The notes under the pieces are model-generated. The model searched no databases. It was not told where the DNA came from and was given only the letters and a program-made list of their open reading frames with translations. Both the position numbers and the translations under genes were made by a program. A stretch of 64,000 nt of DNA from Elysia chlorotica (lineage: Eukaryota > Mollusca > Gastropoda > Plakobranchidae): assembly GCA_003991915.1 (NCBI GenBank), contig RQTK01000537.1:235186-299185 (forward strand). Reading direction: 5' to 3'. Below, piece by piece: positions 14,801 to 27,492 of this stretch (positions are counted from its first letter, which is position 1; every line of letters starts with the position of its first letter).

Positions 14801-17800
14801 AAAACAACAAAAGTGTATGAATAATTTACACTTGTCTAAAAAACATGAAATCAAAATCATATCCTCAATAAAAAAGAACATTAAAAGTTAGATATTACGC
14901 CTCATTAAAACCTTTAAGCATTCATATGGTGGTAATTGGACTTTAGTTATAGACCACACACCCTTGAAGCAAATTTTTATCCTACAACAATGTACTGAAT
15001 CCAACCAGAAAGTTATCTTTAATGGGTGTTATTTTGTGGGTTGGCTTATTATTCCCTAGCTAAAACCAGTACATACTCAGACCGCCTGACATCAAATTTT
15101 TATAAGCCTAAATTGAAATAATGTTTTGTCAACATGAGTATAGCTTGTGAGCAAAAATTTTAAAAAAAGCTAATAAATACCATCTCCATCGTCCTTGTTA
15201 TTTCAAAGCTTGGTGAGTTATGTAATTTATCTGGAAAATAAAATTGCAGAAAACCCCTTTCGTTAAAGAAAAAAAGACACTAAAAATTTGCAGTTAAAAA
15301 AATTTGCTTTAATATTTTTTTACACTATAAATTTTTCAACATGAAAACCTTATTTAAAAAAAAATTTAATAAAAACAAAAAAAAACAATATTTAATTTAA
15401 GGTAAAAAAAATGATGTTTCAATTATAGAAGTGATCATTTGTTACAATTTATTTAAAATATAGATCAATGAGCAGAACTTTGTGAACTGTGACATGCTCT
15501 ATGTCATATATTTTTTAGGTTATCAAATATCAGATTGAAAACTAAGAAAACAACGACCAGCAAACAATGAATGAGTAAACCATTCTTTGTAGGAGAGAAA
15601 ATCACTCCTCGTTTAACTGCACAGTTTACAAGGAGGATTCTATATGGCAACCAACATCTACTTCATATTGGTACCTGTCTTTGTACCGTGGTTTATGAGT
15701 GGCTGACTCTCCTCTGCGTGTGAGTTGACAGAATGTTCCAAAGCCTCTTTCTGAAACATGAAATTTTAACGAATTATTCATATTATTTGACCAATGTGAT
15801 TAAATTTTTGGGAGGTATATTTCATAGTTATACTCATACACTCATAAGTTCATATCGCCAGGGGTAAAAAATTAAGATCAATAGACTTGAATATCAACAT
15901 ATTTATTAATGTTTAGAGGAAGAAGGTTTTGGGGTCCAGAATGAGGATCAATACAAGAGGAAATCAACTGATCAGGGTTCAATATAATTTAAGTGCGTTT
16001 TTAGTGTGTAATAAAAAAAAAAAAATGCACTACAAATTAATCTTTTTTGCATGGTAGTACAATATACTATATTTGAAAGAAACACATTTTTTTTTTTAAA
16101 CAATTCAGTCAACTCCAAACCAACCATTCTAAAGCAATTTTTTGAAATGAAAACAAAAGTTTTAAAATAAATTAATTGAAATGTAAAATATTATTAAAAT
16201 CACAATTCACCTTATTGTCTTGAATGATAGCCATCTCAAACCGTAGTTTAGCGTTTGAAATTGCCATGGTTTCTATCATGAATGTGAGAGTCAAGAAACT
16301 AAAAGGATGAGAAAAAAAAATAAAGATAGACTCATTTGATGCTAAAGATGAAACATATCAACAGCCCATGGACTACAACACTTACATCAAAACAAGTTGC
16401 ACACAACTGGTCAATGCATAATTTGATTAGACAGGCCATGCTGAGTACAAAGTTGTTTTCATGTCAAGATTTGATATAAAGATATAACAGCCTTCTTATC
16501 TAATTGCTACCTAGTATTTTATTTTGGTACTGCACATTGGAAAAACAAGCGAAGTTAGATTCTGCAAATTAGGCACATGACAAAGCATTCTAGCATTGTA
16601 CAGTTATACACTTATACACGTTCATGTCACCATGAAAACAAGAATGCCTACTGAGTCTTGATCACAATCTAAGGCTCAGGTCACATGGCCAAACAAAGTT
16701 GACAAATTGAGCACAGGCTAGTTGTGTAGAGCTGTAATGAGGGGAAATCAGTTCAATGTCGCCCTCTGTTTAAAACCTCACTACATGACATAAAAGCCAG
16801 ATTATCAATCCTTCCTTTACGTCCCACAATTATCTTTCTTAGTGAACGAATTTATTTATGAATTATTTTCTAGATTCAGGATATTCAGACTGCTGTGAAA
16901 AAGAATCATGGACTAAGACATTTTTTTTTTAAATTTCACAAAACCATGACTGTGTGCATAAATTGTATTTGAAATCTTGATGCGTAAGGAAATAAAAGAT
17001 ATTAAAAAGATTCTTTATTTCTTTTAATTAGCGCTATCTAGCACAACAGTAGGCAAAGACTACTGTATTATACCGTATTGCCTCAATGGATTAATAAACA
17101 GTTTCTGAGTTTGTTAAGCCATTGAAAAAATACAATGATAAAGCGCATAAACTTTTTAATTACTCAAATACATATTTATGGCCTTGGTACAGTTCTTAAA
17201 AAAAAAATGGTGAAGACTCGACAAACAATTTTCTGAAGAGCTCTTATTTAGGCATTAGAGATACTCAACATGGTAATGTTTGAAATTTATCACAAACTCA
17301 AACTACAATTAAGAACACTGATCGCAAATCTTCAATATCTTCAGAGAATGAACTACCTCATGAAGGCCAGCACAATAATGGCTACCAGACTAAGCAGCCA
17401 ACCGGCCTCGCCAAACGCAGCAGGCATGGTCAAGGCTCCAGTCCCAACAATCAAGTTGAAAACATACACATATCCAACCTGAGAAATGACACCAAAGTAC
17501 AACACATAAGACTAAAATTCATAACAATATAGGTGAAATTTTGGCCCATAGGTACCTTCAATGATGAAATAATTATGATATATATTCATTATCAACAATA
17601 ACAAGGAAAATATCCATTAATTTGCAAGCTAACTAATCAATTCACATAAAAGTCATATTTATACATTACCATTAAAATTATGTGACCCAGATTAAGGATC
17701 CTTGATGTGAGCGTAAGTATTTTCAGTTGGTCTTGTAAAATCTAACACAGGCTTGTGTATTGTCAAAGCTCTGAATACTGGCTAATATGCCTGAATTGAG

Positions 17801-18649
17801 ACATTTATTCTGAGGGTCATAACCATAAAGAGATAAAACCAAGAGTAGCAGCAGTTGATCCACTAAAGCTGGTGCCGAAGAATGACAGCTCAAGATCTGT
17901 AACATTACACCTCTTAAAATTGTAGCATCAATAAATTGGTCAAATGTCTAACAGATCTATTTATAAGGATCAATTTGTGGCCAAAAATCAAGTAAACTGT
18001 CACAGGTACAAATAAGCCGCTGGAACCCCAAAGCATGATGTGCCCAAAGCACTAACAAGTTCAAACTTGTCAGCATCCATACATTTCACTTTAATTACTT
18101 TTATTGTATACTTTTAATTGTTAACTATTCTATATGTCAGTGTTAAAAGAATTCAAGGTTGCATCATCAATATTTGTCTAAAAATATTTAAACAATTGAT
18201 CATCTTTGGATAAGACAACCAACTATTAAACTAGAACCAACCATCTATGGTGCTCAATGGTAATTTGTATGCCGTCCTCCTCAGTGTCACATTTGACTTG
18301 ATATCTTCGGGATAATGAGTTCTATCAAACGTTCAAAGTATTTAGTCCAACTGTTGGCTACATAGGCTAATAGGCTACATGCCAATTCTAATGTTCTCCC
18401 AAGACACTAGATAATTTAAAATGAACTTCAAAGTATCAACAATGTCAAACAAAATCTTCATCTAATGTTCAAATTAACCATGGGAAATAGCTACGAGAGA
18501 CTACAGTCATAATAATTTTTAAATAAACCAAATCACCCTCAAACAATGAAATACAAAAAAAAACAACAACAACAAACTAGAATACTTACAAGTCTGGAAT
18601 ACATGTCTTCTGATGAAACAGGGCTTGCAGAATTGTCTGTTGGGCCCAT
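8882..18649 (-). CDS. TMEM104: TMEM104 homologue, amino-acid-transporter-like membrane protein (complete, 11 exons)
   Basis: A polytopic membrane protein of the amino-acid/auxin-permease fold; the substrate of TMEM104 is not established. Exons in transcript order: 18590-18649 (ATG), 17357-17478, 16211-16298, 15675-15750, 15181-15230, 14757-14787, 13910-14009, 11246-11351 (or its twin 12357-12462), 10598-10691, 9976-10210 and 8882-9404. All joins keep phase and total 1485 bp, 494 residues plus stop, close to the roughly 496 I recall for human TMEM104. Diagnostic stretches are YVYVFNLIVGTGALTMP near the N terminus, IYLYGDLAIYAAAVP, LGPFTFFNLQKTKYMQ, LFGVCVYSFMCHHSLPSM, FPVFTLSSNFPIIAITLRNN and GAGIQYVIPA. 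Exon six is a 31-bp microexon. The donor after the YRIF codons (GTGGTG) is the least canonical; it is chosen because it restores the conserved join to VAFFVLLGPF. Confidence 0.93.
10893..12710. repeat. TMEM104: Partial tandem duplication inside the TMEM104 gene
   Basis: The sequence from about 10893 (AATATACAAATGCAGC) to about 11623 recurs from about 11990 to 12710 with few differences, including poly-A length changes. Each unit carries one copy of the 106-bp exon and its splice sites. About 0.35 kb of unshared sequence lies between the units. Confidence 0.85.
12357..12462 (-). CDS. TMEM104: Second copy of a TMEM104 exon (106 bp)
   Basis: Near-identical to the exon at 11246-11351, with one visible difference that is silent (TTT versus TTC for Phe). 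Both encode the loop with CNLTQSESDPCWDEGSS followed by RMDVYRIF. At 106 bp the exon is not a multiple of three, so including both copies would shift the frame; only one can be used per transcript. The duplication includes flanking intron (about 10.89-11.62 kb against 11.99-12.71 kb). It could be a recent tandem duplication, a pair of mutually exclusive exons, or two haplotypes joined by the assembler. Confidence 0.75.
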
Positions 18650-18954
18650 CTTGAATTATGTTGTGTTTCTTGTTCTTCTAAGTTAAGCTTTAGACTTTTA
18701 ATTTATATTCAAAGAATATGACAATGGAAATATTCACAATGATTCATCTGCAAAATATCATCTTCAGATGTAATTTTCCTTGATTTTTCGCTCATAGTCA
18801 CGTTGTTCTGCAACACTGAAAAAAAGAAAAAGCTCAGAGTGCTATAAATTCTGGTATGACAATTGTCATAATATTGCTACAACTTCCTAATCATTTAAGC
18901 AAGGTACATGTATTCTTAACTGCTGCCAACTATTATTCATCCCAATATTTTACA

Positions 18955-19560
18955 TTATGACTCCATGTGTGAGTACAGAGTGCCATGATCCGTTCCTGGA
19001 ATCTTCCTTACCATTAGGAACTTTGAGTAGTAATCTGATATAAGAAGGTATTCTTCTCCTTTGGTGTAGAACAGGTCTGAACTAACAGTGTGCCATGGAT
19101 GAGGTGGAATATCGATCTGTCTCAAAGGTTCTTTGGTTTGACTGGCTTGATACTTTTGACATTGTTCACATTGCTGCGTCATCTTATCAACGTCAAGGTT
19201 CATGTTCCTCCAGTAGACAGCGGTTCTGGCTCGTCACTTTGTCTTTTCTTTTCCCATGTGCGGCTCATGAAGAGCCATCAGAATCTCTGCATGCATGCAC
19301 CTTGGTATAATAATTCTTGAGGTTTTTTTTATAAGAAGACCTTCTTCAATAGAAAGTTTGTCCCTTTATGTCCAATAGGGATTGCACAGCTCTGAAGACT
19401 ACTGAACACTACTTTAAGTTTAAAGGCATTCAGTTCAGTGTCTTTGAATGTTTCCATTTGAAATTTCTGGAGTTTGTTTTCGCTAAACTGGGACATTACA
19501 GTATGAATGCTGAAGTTCATGCCTTTGATAGGCTGCTTGTTCTCTCCTGATACTCTGGAT
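18955..19560 (-). mobile_element. Gypsy-type LTR retroelement fossil, RNase H/integrase part of pol
   Basis: The minus strand shows an RNase H-integrase linker (KLQKFQMETFKDTELNA), then an integrase zinc-binding part (HEPHMG, AVYWRNMNLD, CEQCQKYQ) and the start of the integrase core (HTVSSDLFY, LLISDYYSKF). This order is typical of Ty3/Gypsy pol as known from animal genomes. Only a piece is here and no LTR is recognised. It is broken in several places and looks old. It lies just upstream of the TMEM104 start codon. Confidence 0.75.
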
Positions 19561-19844
19561 ATGGCGTCTGCTACGACAACATCTTACCCTGGTTTATACA
19601 TCATTGTCAGGTTATAAGATTAAACCATGCAAGTAGTCTATACACTTTTACCGAAACAACAAAACTATCGTTATGATCTTACTATAATGCTAAACTTACT
19701 TAGGCCAAGGCCGTTTGTGTTTTAACATGATCACCAAATCTTAAAACAGTATATATAAAAAACAAGTCAGAAGGAAAGCTGGTACAGTTTGAAATCAGCA
19801 TGTTCATAAATGATCCAATAACAACAATACTAGGAATATATAAT

Positions 19845-19905
19845 AATAACGATAATAATAATAATAATATTATTATTAATAATAATAATAATTTTAATAA
19901 TAAAA
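19845..19905. repeat. AAT/ATT microsatellite
   Basis: Imperfect AAT then ATT repeats forming a self-complementary AT-rich stretch. Confidence 0.85.
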
Positions 19906-20048
19906 ATGACATTAATAACAACAATGTTGTTACTAATTTGAACAATTTACTTGTTATAATATGATCGATAAGTATTGAGATGAATTTGCATAGCAATGTG
20001 GTCTAAAAGAAATTTTAACTTGTCAATAATAATCGTAAATTACAATAC

Positions 20049-20672
20049 AAGATTTTAACCCATTAAGCGCAGCGAGCCACTTGACTGCCTCACTGTGAGA
20101 AAAATTACAGGCCCTGTGGTCGTCTACTTCAATGACTTTTAAAGCACCTCAGGACTTGGCACTGTAGGATGCCGAGTAACTGACACTGGTAGCAGGCATT
20201 CATTCATCCTTTATTGTCCCTTTTTTTCTATCACATGAAAAACTTGTGAATGGGTGTACAGGCTCTTAAAATGCCAACCAATGAAATCAATGAATAGTTA
20301 GGGGGATTCTGGGCCTCCCATTCACATTATGAAGGTTATACCACTAATTACGAATCTCTAAGAAAGGAAAGGGCTGAGAAAAGAGCAAAATATACCCCGT
20401 AGAGATCTTCGGTAACCTGGCCGTGTTTAATCCCATGTATTAAGAGTGTTGAACCATTTATGAAGAAGAAGATGCTTTGACTGATTCACATAGAAACAGG
20501 AGGAATAAAGGATTTATAAAATGAAGGCCCACTATCAGTGTCAGTCACTCGGCACCATGATCTGCCCAGTCTGGAGGTGCTAAGGCAGTCATGTAGACGA
20601 GAGTGGAACCTGTAGTTCTCTCACAGTAAGGCAATCAAGTGGCACGCCACATTTTATGGGTAAAAGTCTTAC
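20049..20672. mobile_element. MITE-like element with long terminal inverted repeats
   Basis: The left end (about 20057-20230: TTAACCCATTAAGCGCAGCG, then GCCACTTGACTGCC) is matched in reverse complement by the right end (about 20500-20665). The two ends share the blocks CACTTGA-TGCC-CACTGTGAG, TACAGG, GTCGTCTAC and TGCCGAGT-ACTGACACT. The roughly 0.6-kb unit has no coding capacity, which fits a non-autonomous DNA transposon. The arms have diverged noticeably, so it is not a fresh insertion. I cannot name the superfamily. Confidence 0.65.
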
Positions 20673-20934
20673 CTGAAGATATGTGAGCTTCCTAACAAAT
20701 GCCTAATTATTGAATAAGAATTAAGATTCTCACAAATGCCTAATTAATTGAAGGGAGACACTTCGTTAATGGAATAAGATTCTTCTTCCAATTAAAAGTC
20801 TTTATTCCGTCTTTAGAAGCTCATAGTAAAAAAAAGTCTTGAGAGATAACTTAACGACAAATAGGATGCATACTATTCATTTGACCTAATCTACTAGAGA
20901 TTAGAAATTCTAGATTTTTATCTAAATCTCATAT

Positions 20935-21000
20935 CTCTAAGGTCCAATAAATCTAATCTAGATCTAGATCTAGATCTCGATCTCTAGATCTAGATCTATG
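20935..21000. repeat. AGATCT-type simple repeat
   Basis: A short run of overlapping AGATCT/TCTAGA hexamers; self-complementary, no coding content. Confidence 0.7.
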
Positions 21001-21238
21001 TCTGAGCCCACTTCACAAGTAAGTTGATTGCACGAATACATGTACCTTTAGTCTAAACTTAAAACTAAAGATAAACAACAACAAAGGCCCTTTAGTTGGA
21101 CAATTAAAGTCTTTCATTGATACATTCAACTTTTCGAGGTATACATACATGAACAAAACACTGAAGTTTCCCCGCATGAAACTTTCTAAAATCAACGCTC
21201 AGCTGCCATTGTTTGGATCGAGTAGACAAGTCACATGA

Positions 21239-23087
21239 TCAGAGTAACGTGACGTTAGATCAACCTAATTCAAATTAAGTTGCTTGCATGCTAGCTAAAA
21301 ACATTTTTTTCGGATCATAGTTCATGTTACTTTGGTCACTTTCAATTATCAGAAGTTATGCAACTATAGATTTACGTATTATGTATTAGATATAACAGAC
21401 TTTGAACTAAACATACCCAAATAAGCAGTTTCTGTTCCTCTTTGTTGAACATTTCCTAGGTTCCCACATGGGGATATATATATTTTTTAAGAATTTTCAT
21501 TTTTTTCCAGTTATTGGTCTATAATTTTTGTGTTTCTTAGAGAGGCGCAGAAAGTTAAAGAATGATTGACAATCGCAAGCGTTCCGTGATAACGTCGGGA
21601 GTTCTAGCCGTTGGAGGAACTGTAGTTTAACTTACCGGGGAACAGCAATACATGCAGTGATCGTAGTTCATCTAGTAGCTGTAGCAGCATCAGCAGCATC
21701 AGCATCAGCATCAGTAGTATTTTACAGATTCACTGGTACACTCCATGGTATCCACAAACAATACAGACACAGGCAGCATACATTGCAACATTAACAGATG
21801 CATGAAATGCCCATACATCACTTCCACCATCACATTTACATCCTCCACCGATGGCAACACATAGGCCTACAAAATCAACCACAACCTCTCATACAAATCA
21901 TATAATGTTTTATACCTTAAAACTTGCACAAAATGTAACAAAAATACTTAGCACAAACATCACAAACATTAAGAAATCGTTTTACCAATCACCAATCCGA
22001 TATAAATAGCAACCGGGATCAACACGTCTCACTACATTATTTTTAATCTCCCCAATCATTCACTTAACAGTTTTGAAATCACACCAATCAACACAATCTT
22101 TAGTAGCGATCCACTTGACCTAATGAATGAAAAACGCTTTTCGGATAAGCAAGTTACAGTTACACCAAGCGGCTTTAAAATCAACAACCAATCAACGTAT
22201 TCTATTTCTCTTTCCTATAGTATTAGCGTGTAAGCTCACAGTAATACAGTCTAAGATGAGATAAGAAAAGATAACCATTTATTATCCGACAAATGTTCTT
22301 GGTCGTACAATAATAGGCCTGCATTTGATTCAATATCACAACATAAGTTGTACACGTGTGAGATAAAAAAAAATTAAAGGTAATAATAAAATAGAATAAG
22401 CATTTTTCATTCAGGTGTAAAATTGTTAAAATTATACACTACTAGACATACATAATTCTTATTTACAGACACATACATGTACCTTTTTACGCATATACAA
22501 GAATACACATACCCCTACAAACACAAGTCCTTTAAGTTTGGTGTTGAGTTGAGTTGGTCCAACGCCCAGGGTCAGCACTACATCTAGGCTATATTGTGAA
22601 CGAGCACCAAGACTAACGTCTGACATTTTTAAGGCGGGGATACAGGGGACGATATCAGACAAACAAATCTGCCGACCATGAGACCCGAACCGCGGAACTC
22701 CCGACCCAGAGACCAACGTTCCATCATTTGAGCCAGTTCGCCCCCATCTGAGTACATATATAGCAATTTTGCGGCAATCTTATGGGTGCTGGTCTAAGCG
22801 TACATAACTGGGTTAATATGACCTCTCAGGTGTTGGTACAAGCGATTTTTTTTATACATATCTGTTGTGGCCCTTTTTTATATTTCTCTGCTACTTCTTT
22901 GAGATGTTTCATAGTCACAATAAAAAAGGTAGTATATGCCTGATGTCCTACTTTAGCCTTTTTTAATTACTTGTAAAACATTGGCCTACATGTCTTTGAA
23001 AAGGGGTTAGTTCAGAACTTCAATTTCTACATCTCTTATTTTTAGCGGTGTTAAAGCTCGTCTAAAAAACAAAAAACACCCCCCCCC
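21239..23087. repeat. Long direct duplication, copy 1
   Basis: The sequence beginning AGTAACGTGACGTTAGATCA runs to the poly-C tract at the assembly gap. It recurs from about 24479 to 26310 in the same orientation with scattered substitutions and small indels. It carries a (CAG)n-like stretch near 21685, a sequence-specific block of about 700 bp and a minus-strand SINE at its right part. No protein is recognised. Confidence 0.85.
22535..22745 (-). repeat. tRNA-derived SINE, second family (copy 1)
   Basis: Read on the minus strand it begins near 22745 with GCGAACTGGCTCAAATGATG (A-box-like), has a B-box-like GGTTCGGGTCTC near 22690, and ends with a tail of GTTGGACCAACTCAACTCAA. The tail matches that of the SINEs at 1.8, 31.8 and 52.3 kb while the head differs. 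A shared tail with different heads is usual for SINEs mobilised by one LINE. Confidence 0.7.
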
Positions 23088-23189
23088 NNNNNNNNNNNNN
23101 NNNNNNNNNNNNNNNNNNNNNNNNNNNNNNNNNNNNNNNNNNNNNNNNNNNNNNNNNNNNNNNNNNNNNNNNNNNNNNNNNNNNNNNNN
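23088..23189. other. Assembly gap flanked by poly-C
   Basis: A run of N bases bordered on both sides by poly-C followed by A/C-rich repeats. The equivalent place in the other copy (about 26288-26310) is a continuous C tract, so the gap is probably an unsequenced homopolymer. Confidence 0.95.
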
Positions 23190-23404
23190 CCCCCCCCCCA
23201 AAAAAAAAAAAAACAAACAAAAAAACAACAACAACCCAACAACAACAAAACAAAACAAAAACAAAAAACAAAAACAACAACAACAAACAAACGGAAAAAA
23301 AAGATAAAACCATCATCTATCTTGTTTTAAAATGTTCAAATTTGTTAATTTCTTCAAAGTAAATTCGTTTTTTTATTGTTCAGATTAGGCAACAATCGTC
23401 CGCA

Positions 23405-23640
23405 AATTTAATTAATTGTGGGTTTGTGCCTTTTGTCTGGTATAGTAGTGATTGGTGTAGGCAGTGTATAAAACTGGTGAAAGCAAACAGCCTTGCGATG
23501 ACCCCGCGTTTGTGACTATAGTTTTACAAATATCTACATTTATATTAACATACATGTACTGTGGTCTCATTGTTAGAGATAAAACCAGCAACCCAAGTGA
23601 TAACACTGAAATCAACATGCAACTCATTTAGGCCAGCATA
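23405..23640 (-). mobile_element. LINE reverse-transcriptase fragment
   Basis: The minus strand encodes about 70 residues including NAGSSQGCLLSPVLYTAYTN, which matches the GxPQGxxLSPxLYxxYTND motif of non-LTR reverse transcriptases, preceded by an RPQYMYVN-like segment. The conserved Pro and Asp read as Ser and His. It is an isolated piece with no endonuclease domain or 3' tail nearby. Confidence 0.75.
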
Positions 23641-24478
23641 AAGACGGATAAGATGGGGCATTAGATGGCATTTCTTGTCTGATAATTTTTTGTTTATAGA
23701 TTTTTATCGATTCCAATACAACACAGTACAACACCAATACAAATATCCACACCCGTTATGCCAAGATAAATAATTATCTGACGGCTTATAAGTTACAACA
23801 CCCAGCTGTCAAAGGGACGCAACTTATACTTATTACCAACCCAGATTTCTATTAATAGCAATCTGTGATTACTACGGAGGAGTCAATGGGTCTTTGTGTT
23901 AACTTAACCATGCACATACCCTCTGTAGAATGATACTATATTTCGTATGTTTAGAAATGATTATGACAATGTCATGATATTGTCACTTTATCCTTAACTC
24001 TTCAATGTTGGTAGTCAGAATGTATTTGCATTTTTTCTCTAGTTTTGATATCCTCTTGGTTAATGCTTTGTTGTTTTTTTTTTCTGCGATGTAAACAGTG
24101 AATTATGACAGTATATAAGTATTCTCCAATTGAAAAAAAAAGAAATGAAGAAGACGTGAGATTATTCCAGACCTAACAATAAACACAATTTCGCTTATAT
24201 CTAATTAAAACATTAGAGGGTATGCTTATCGCAGCCAGCACATGGTATTACCAGAAAAAACGTTGCTAAGCGGTCTTTACGATTTTATACCGCCGAACTT
24301 CAACTTCGTTTTTCTCACATTTTATGAAATCCGACCCTCACCTGAACTTATTTCTGAAATAGCTATAACTTTTTTTTGAATAAAGATATTTTGAAACCTT
24401 TTTCACCACTTTAAAGCTTAGATTTTGGGCTTTCCAGTAGTATCTATAGGTCAAAATGTACAAATGCCGCAAAACGTC

Positions 24479-26310
24479 TCAGTAACGTGACGTTAGATCA
24501 ACCTAATTCAAATTAAGTTGCCTGCATGCTAGCTAAAAACATTTTTTTTCGGATCATAGTTCATGTTACCTTGGTCACTTTCAATTATCAGAAGTTATGC
24601 AACTATAGATTTACGTATTATGTGTTAGATATAACAGACTTTGAACTAAACATACTCAAATAAGCAGTTTCTGTTCCTATTTGTTGAACATTTCCTAGGT
24701 TCCCACATGGGGATATATAATAATATATATTTTTAAGAATTTTTCATTTTTTTTTCTCCAGTTATTGGCCTATAATCTTTGTGTTTCTTAGAGAGGCGCA
24801 GAAAGTTAAAGAATGATTGACAATCGCAAGCGTTCCGTGATAACGTCGAGAGTTCTAGCCGCTGGAGGAACTGTAGTTTAGCTTACCGGGGAACAGCAAT
24901 GCATGCAGTGATCGTAGTTCATCTAGTAGCTGTAGCAGCAGCATCAGCAGCATCAGCATCAGCAGCAGTAGTATTTTACAGATTCACTGGTACACTCCAT
25001 GGTATCCACAAACAATACAGACACAGGCAGCATACCTTACAATATTAACAGATGCATGAAATGCCCATACATCACTTCCACCACCACATTTACATCCTCC
25101 ACCAATGGCAACACATAGGCCTACAAAATCAACCACACCATCTCATACAAATCAAGTCATGTCATATACCTTAAAACTTGCACAAAATGTAACAAAAATA
25201 CTTAGCACAAAGATCTCAAACATTAAGAAATCGTTTTACCAATCACCAATCCGAACCGGGATCAACCCGTCTCACGACACTTAACAGTTTTGAAATCACA
25301 CCAATCAACACAATCTTTAGTAGCGATCCACTTGACCTAATGAATGAAAAACGCCTTTTGGATAAGCAAGTTACAGTTACACCAAGCGGCTTTAAAATCA
25401 ACAACCAATCAACGTATCCTATTTCTCTTTCCTATTAGTGTGTAGGCCTACAGTAATACAGTTTAAGATGAGATAAGAAAAGATAACCATTTATTATCCG
25501 ACAAATGTTCTTGGTCGTACAATAATAGGCCTACATTTGATTCAATATCACAACATAAGTTGTACACGTGTGAGATAAAAAAAAATTAAAGGTAATAAAA
25601 AAATAGAATAAGCATTTTTCATTCACGTGTAAAATTGTTAAAATTATACACTGCTAGACATAGACATAGATAATTCTTATTTACAAACACATACATGTAG
25701 CCTACCTCTTTACGCATATACAAGAATACACTTATACACATACCCCTACAAACACAAGTCCTTTAAGTTTGGTGCTGAGTTGAGTTGGTCCAACGCACAG
25801 GGTCAGCACTACATCGAGGCTATATTGTGAACGAGCACCAAGACTAACGTCTGACATTTTTAGGGCGGGGATACAGGGGACGATACCAGACAAACAAATC
25901 TGCCGACCATGGGACCCGAACCGCAGAACTCCCGACCCAGAGACCAACGTTCCATCAGTTGAGCCAGTTCGCCGCCATCTGAGTACATGTATAGCAATTT
26001 TGCGGTAATCTTATGGGTGCTGGTCTAAGCGTACATAACTGGGTCAATATGACCTCTCAGGTGCTGGTACAAGCGATTTTTTATACCTGTCTGTTCTGGC
26101 CCTTTTTATATTTCTCTGTTACTTCTTTGTGATGTTTCACAGTCACAATAAAAAAGGTAGTATATGCCTGATGTCATACTTTAGCCTTTTTTTTTTAATT
26201 ACTTGTAAAACATTGGCCTACATGTCTTTGAAAGGGGTTAGTTCACAACTTCAACTTCTACATCTTTTATTTTTAGAGGTGTTAAAACCCCCCCCCCCCC
26301 CCCCCCCCCC
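24479..26310. repeat. Long direct duplication, copy 2
   Basis: Partner of the block at 21239-23087, about 3.24 kb downstream, in the same orientation. It contains the second copy of the minus-strand SINE (about 25770-25977) and ends in a C tract. Differences include the loss of about 40 bp present in copy 1 near 22000-22060. Confidence 0.85.
25770..25977 (-). repeat. tRNA-derived SINE, second family (copy 2)
   Basis: Same element as at 22535-22745. It was copied as part of the larger duplication rather than by independent insertion, because the flanks also match. Confidence 0.7.
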
Positions 26311-26693
26311 CTCTTCCAAAAACAACAACAACGATTCACAACAAAAATTATTAGTACATTAACATCTGTGCCAGAGTAGAATTTAAAAGGATCTGTTTTT
26401 GCCATTTATTTCTATATTACAATTGTAGGATTCATAGAAAATACATTTATGTATTTTCAACTACTACTATGAACAGTTATGAACTTTTTATGAGACTTCT
26501 TGCGTTTCATTGATGTTATTGTTATTTGATTTTTGGCTGGTATGATTTCTTCATTGGAAAGAGTTGTTATTGCTCCTTCTTTGATGAAAAGGTCTGTAGT
26601 GGTTTCGCCACCTCGGTTGTATACTGCCTAATTATGTCCTTTCTAAAATACTAATGATATAAATTTTTAAAAAGTAATGAGGTAATTATATAC

Positions 26694-27492
26694 CTTAGAC
26701 AAGGCGTCCAAAAATAGAACTCACAGAACTGAACGATGTGAAAAGATTTGTGCTCACTAAGAATAAAAGTGATTTTACTTCCTTTAATTTTAAGCACATT
26801 TCAAGGTTCAAGGTTCAAGATAGGACAGAGTAATACTTAGAGAGTAATTTTCAGCCCACACAATCAGCCTACACTGCAAAAACGTAAACTGTCCTATTTA
26901 TGTGCACACTTTTTTGGGTTATTTTTTGTGTGAAAATTCTTGAATGATCAGTCATTTTATATCTATCGCTGGTAAATAATAGTTGCGCAGCGCGATGCGA
27001 AGATGTTCCAAATAAAATTATAGTTCACCTTGGTTCTTGGTGCAAGTTTGTGTATATTAAATTTTCTATATTTTTCTATTTTTTATATTTTGACGTTGCC
27101 TTCTATTTTTGGACGCCTTGACCACCGAAATATTCATAAACTTGCAGCAAGAATGAAAGTGAGCCATATTTTGAACATCTTCGCATCGCGCTGCGCAACT
27201 TGTATTAAGCAACAATAGAGAGACACAATAGATATAAAATGACCAATCATTTATGAATTTAAAAAAAAAATAACCCCAAACAGTGCGCACATCGATAGGA
27301 CAGTTTACATTTTTGCAGTGTAGGCTGGTCGTGTGGGCTGAAAAATACTCTCTTAGTATTCCTCTGTCCTATCTATGCTTAGAAATAAAAGAAATAAAAT
27401 CACTTTTACCCTTGGTACGCAACAAACTTTTCATTTATTTTAATTCGGTGACTTGGCCTTCTATTTTTGGACGCCTTGCCTTAGGTGATCAC
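26694..27492. mobile_element. Foldback element with long inverted arms
   Basis: The left end CCTTAGACAAGGCGTCCAAA and the right end TTTGGACGCCTTGCCTTAGG are reverse complements. The arms continue inwards for about 250-300 bp: AGTGATTTTACTTC against AAATCACTTTTA, GCCTACACTGCAAAAACGTA against ATTTTTGCAGTGTAGGC, and TTGCGCAGCGCGATGCGAAG against CTTCGCATCGCGCTGCGCAA. An extra internal copy of the end motif (TTTTTGGACGCCTTG) lies near 27107. There is no ORF of note. A related end motif lies alone near 35400. Confidence 0.8.
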
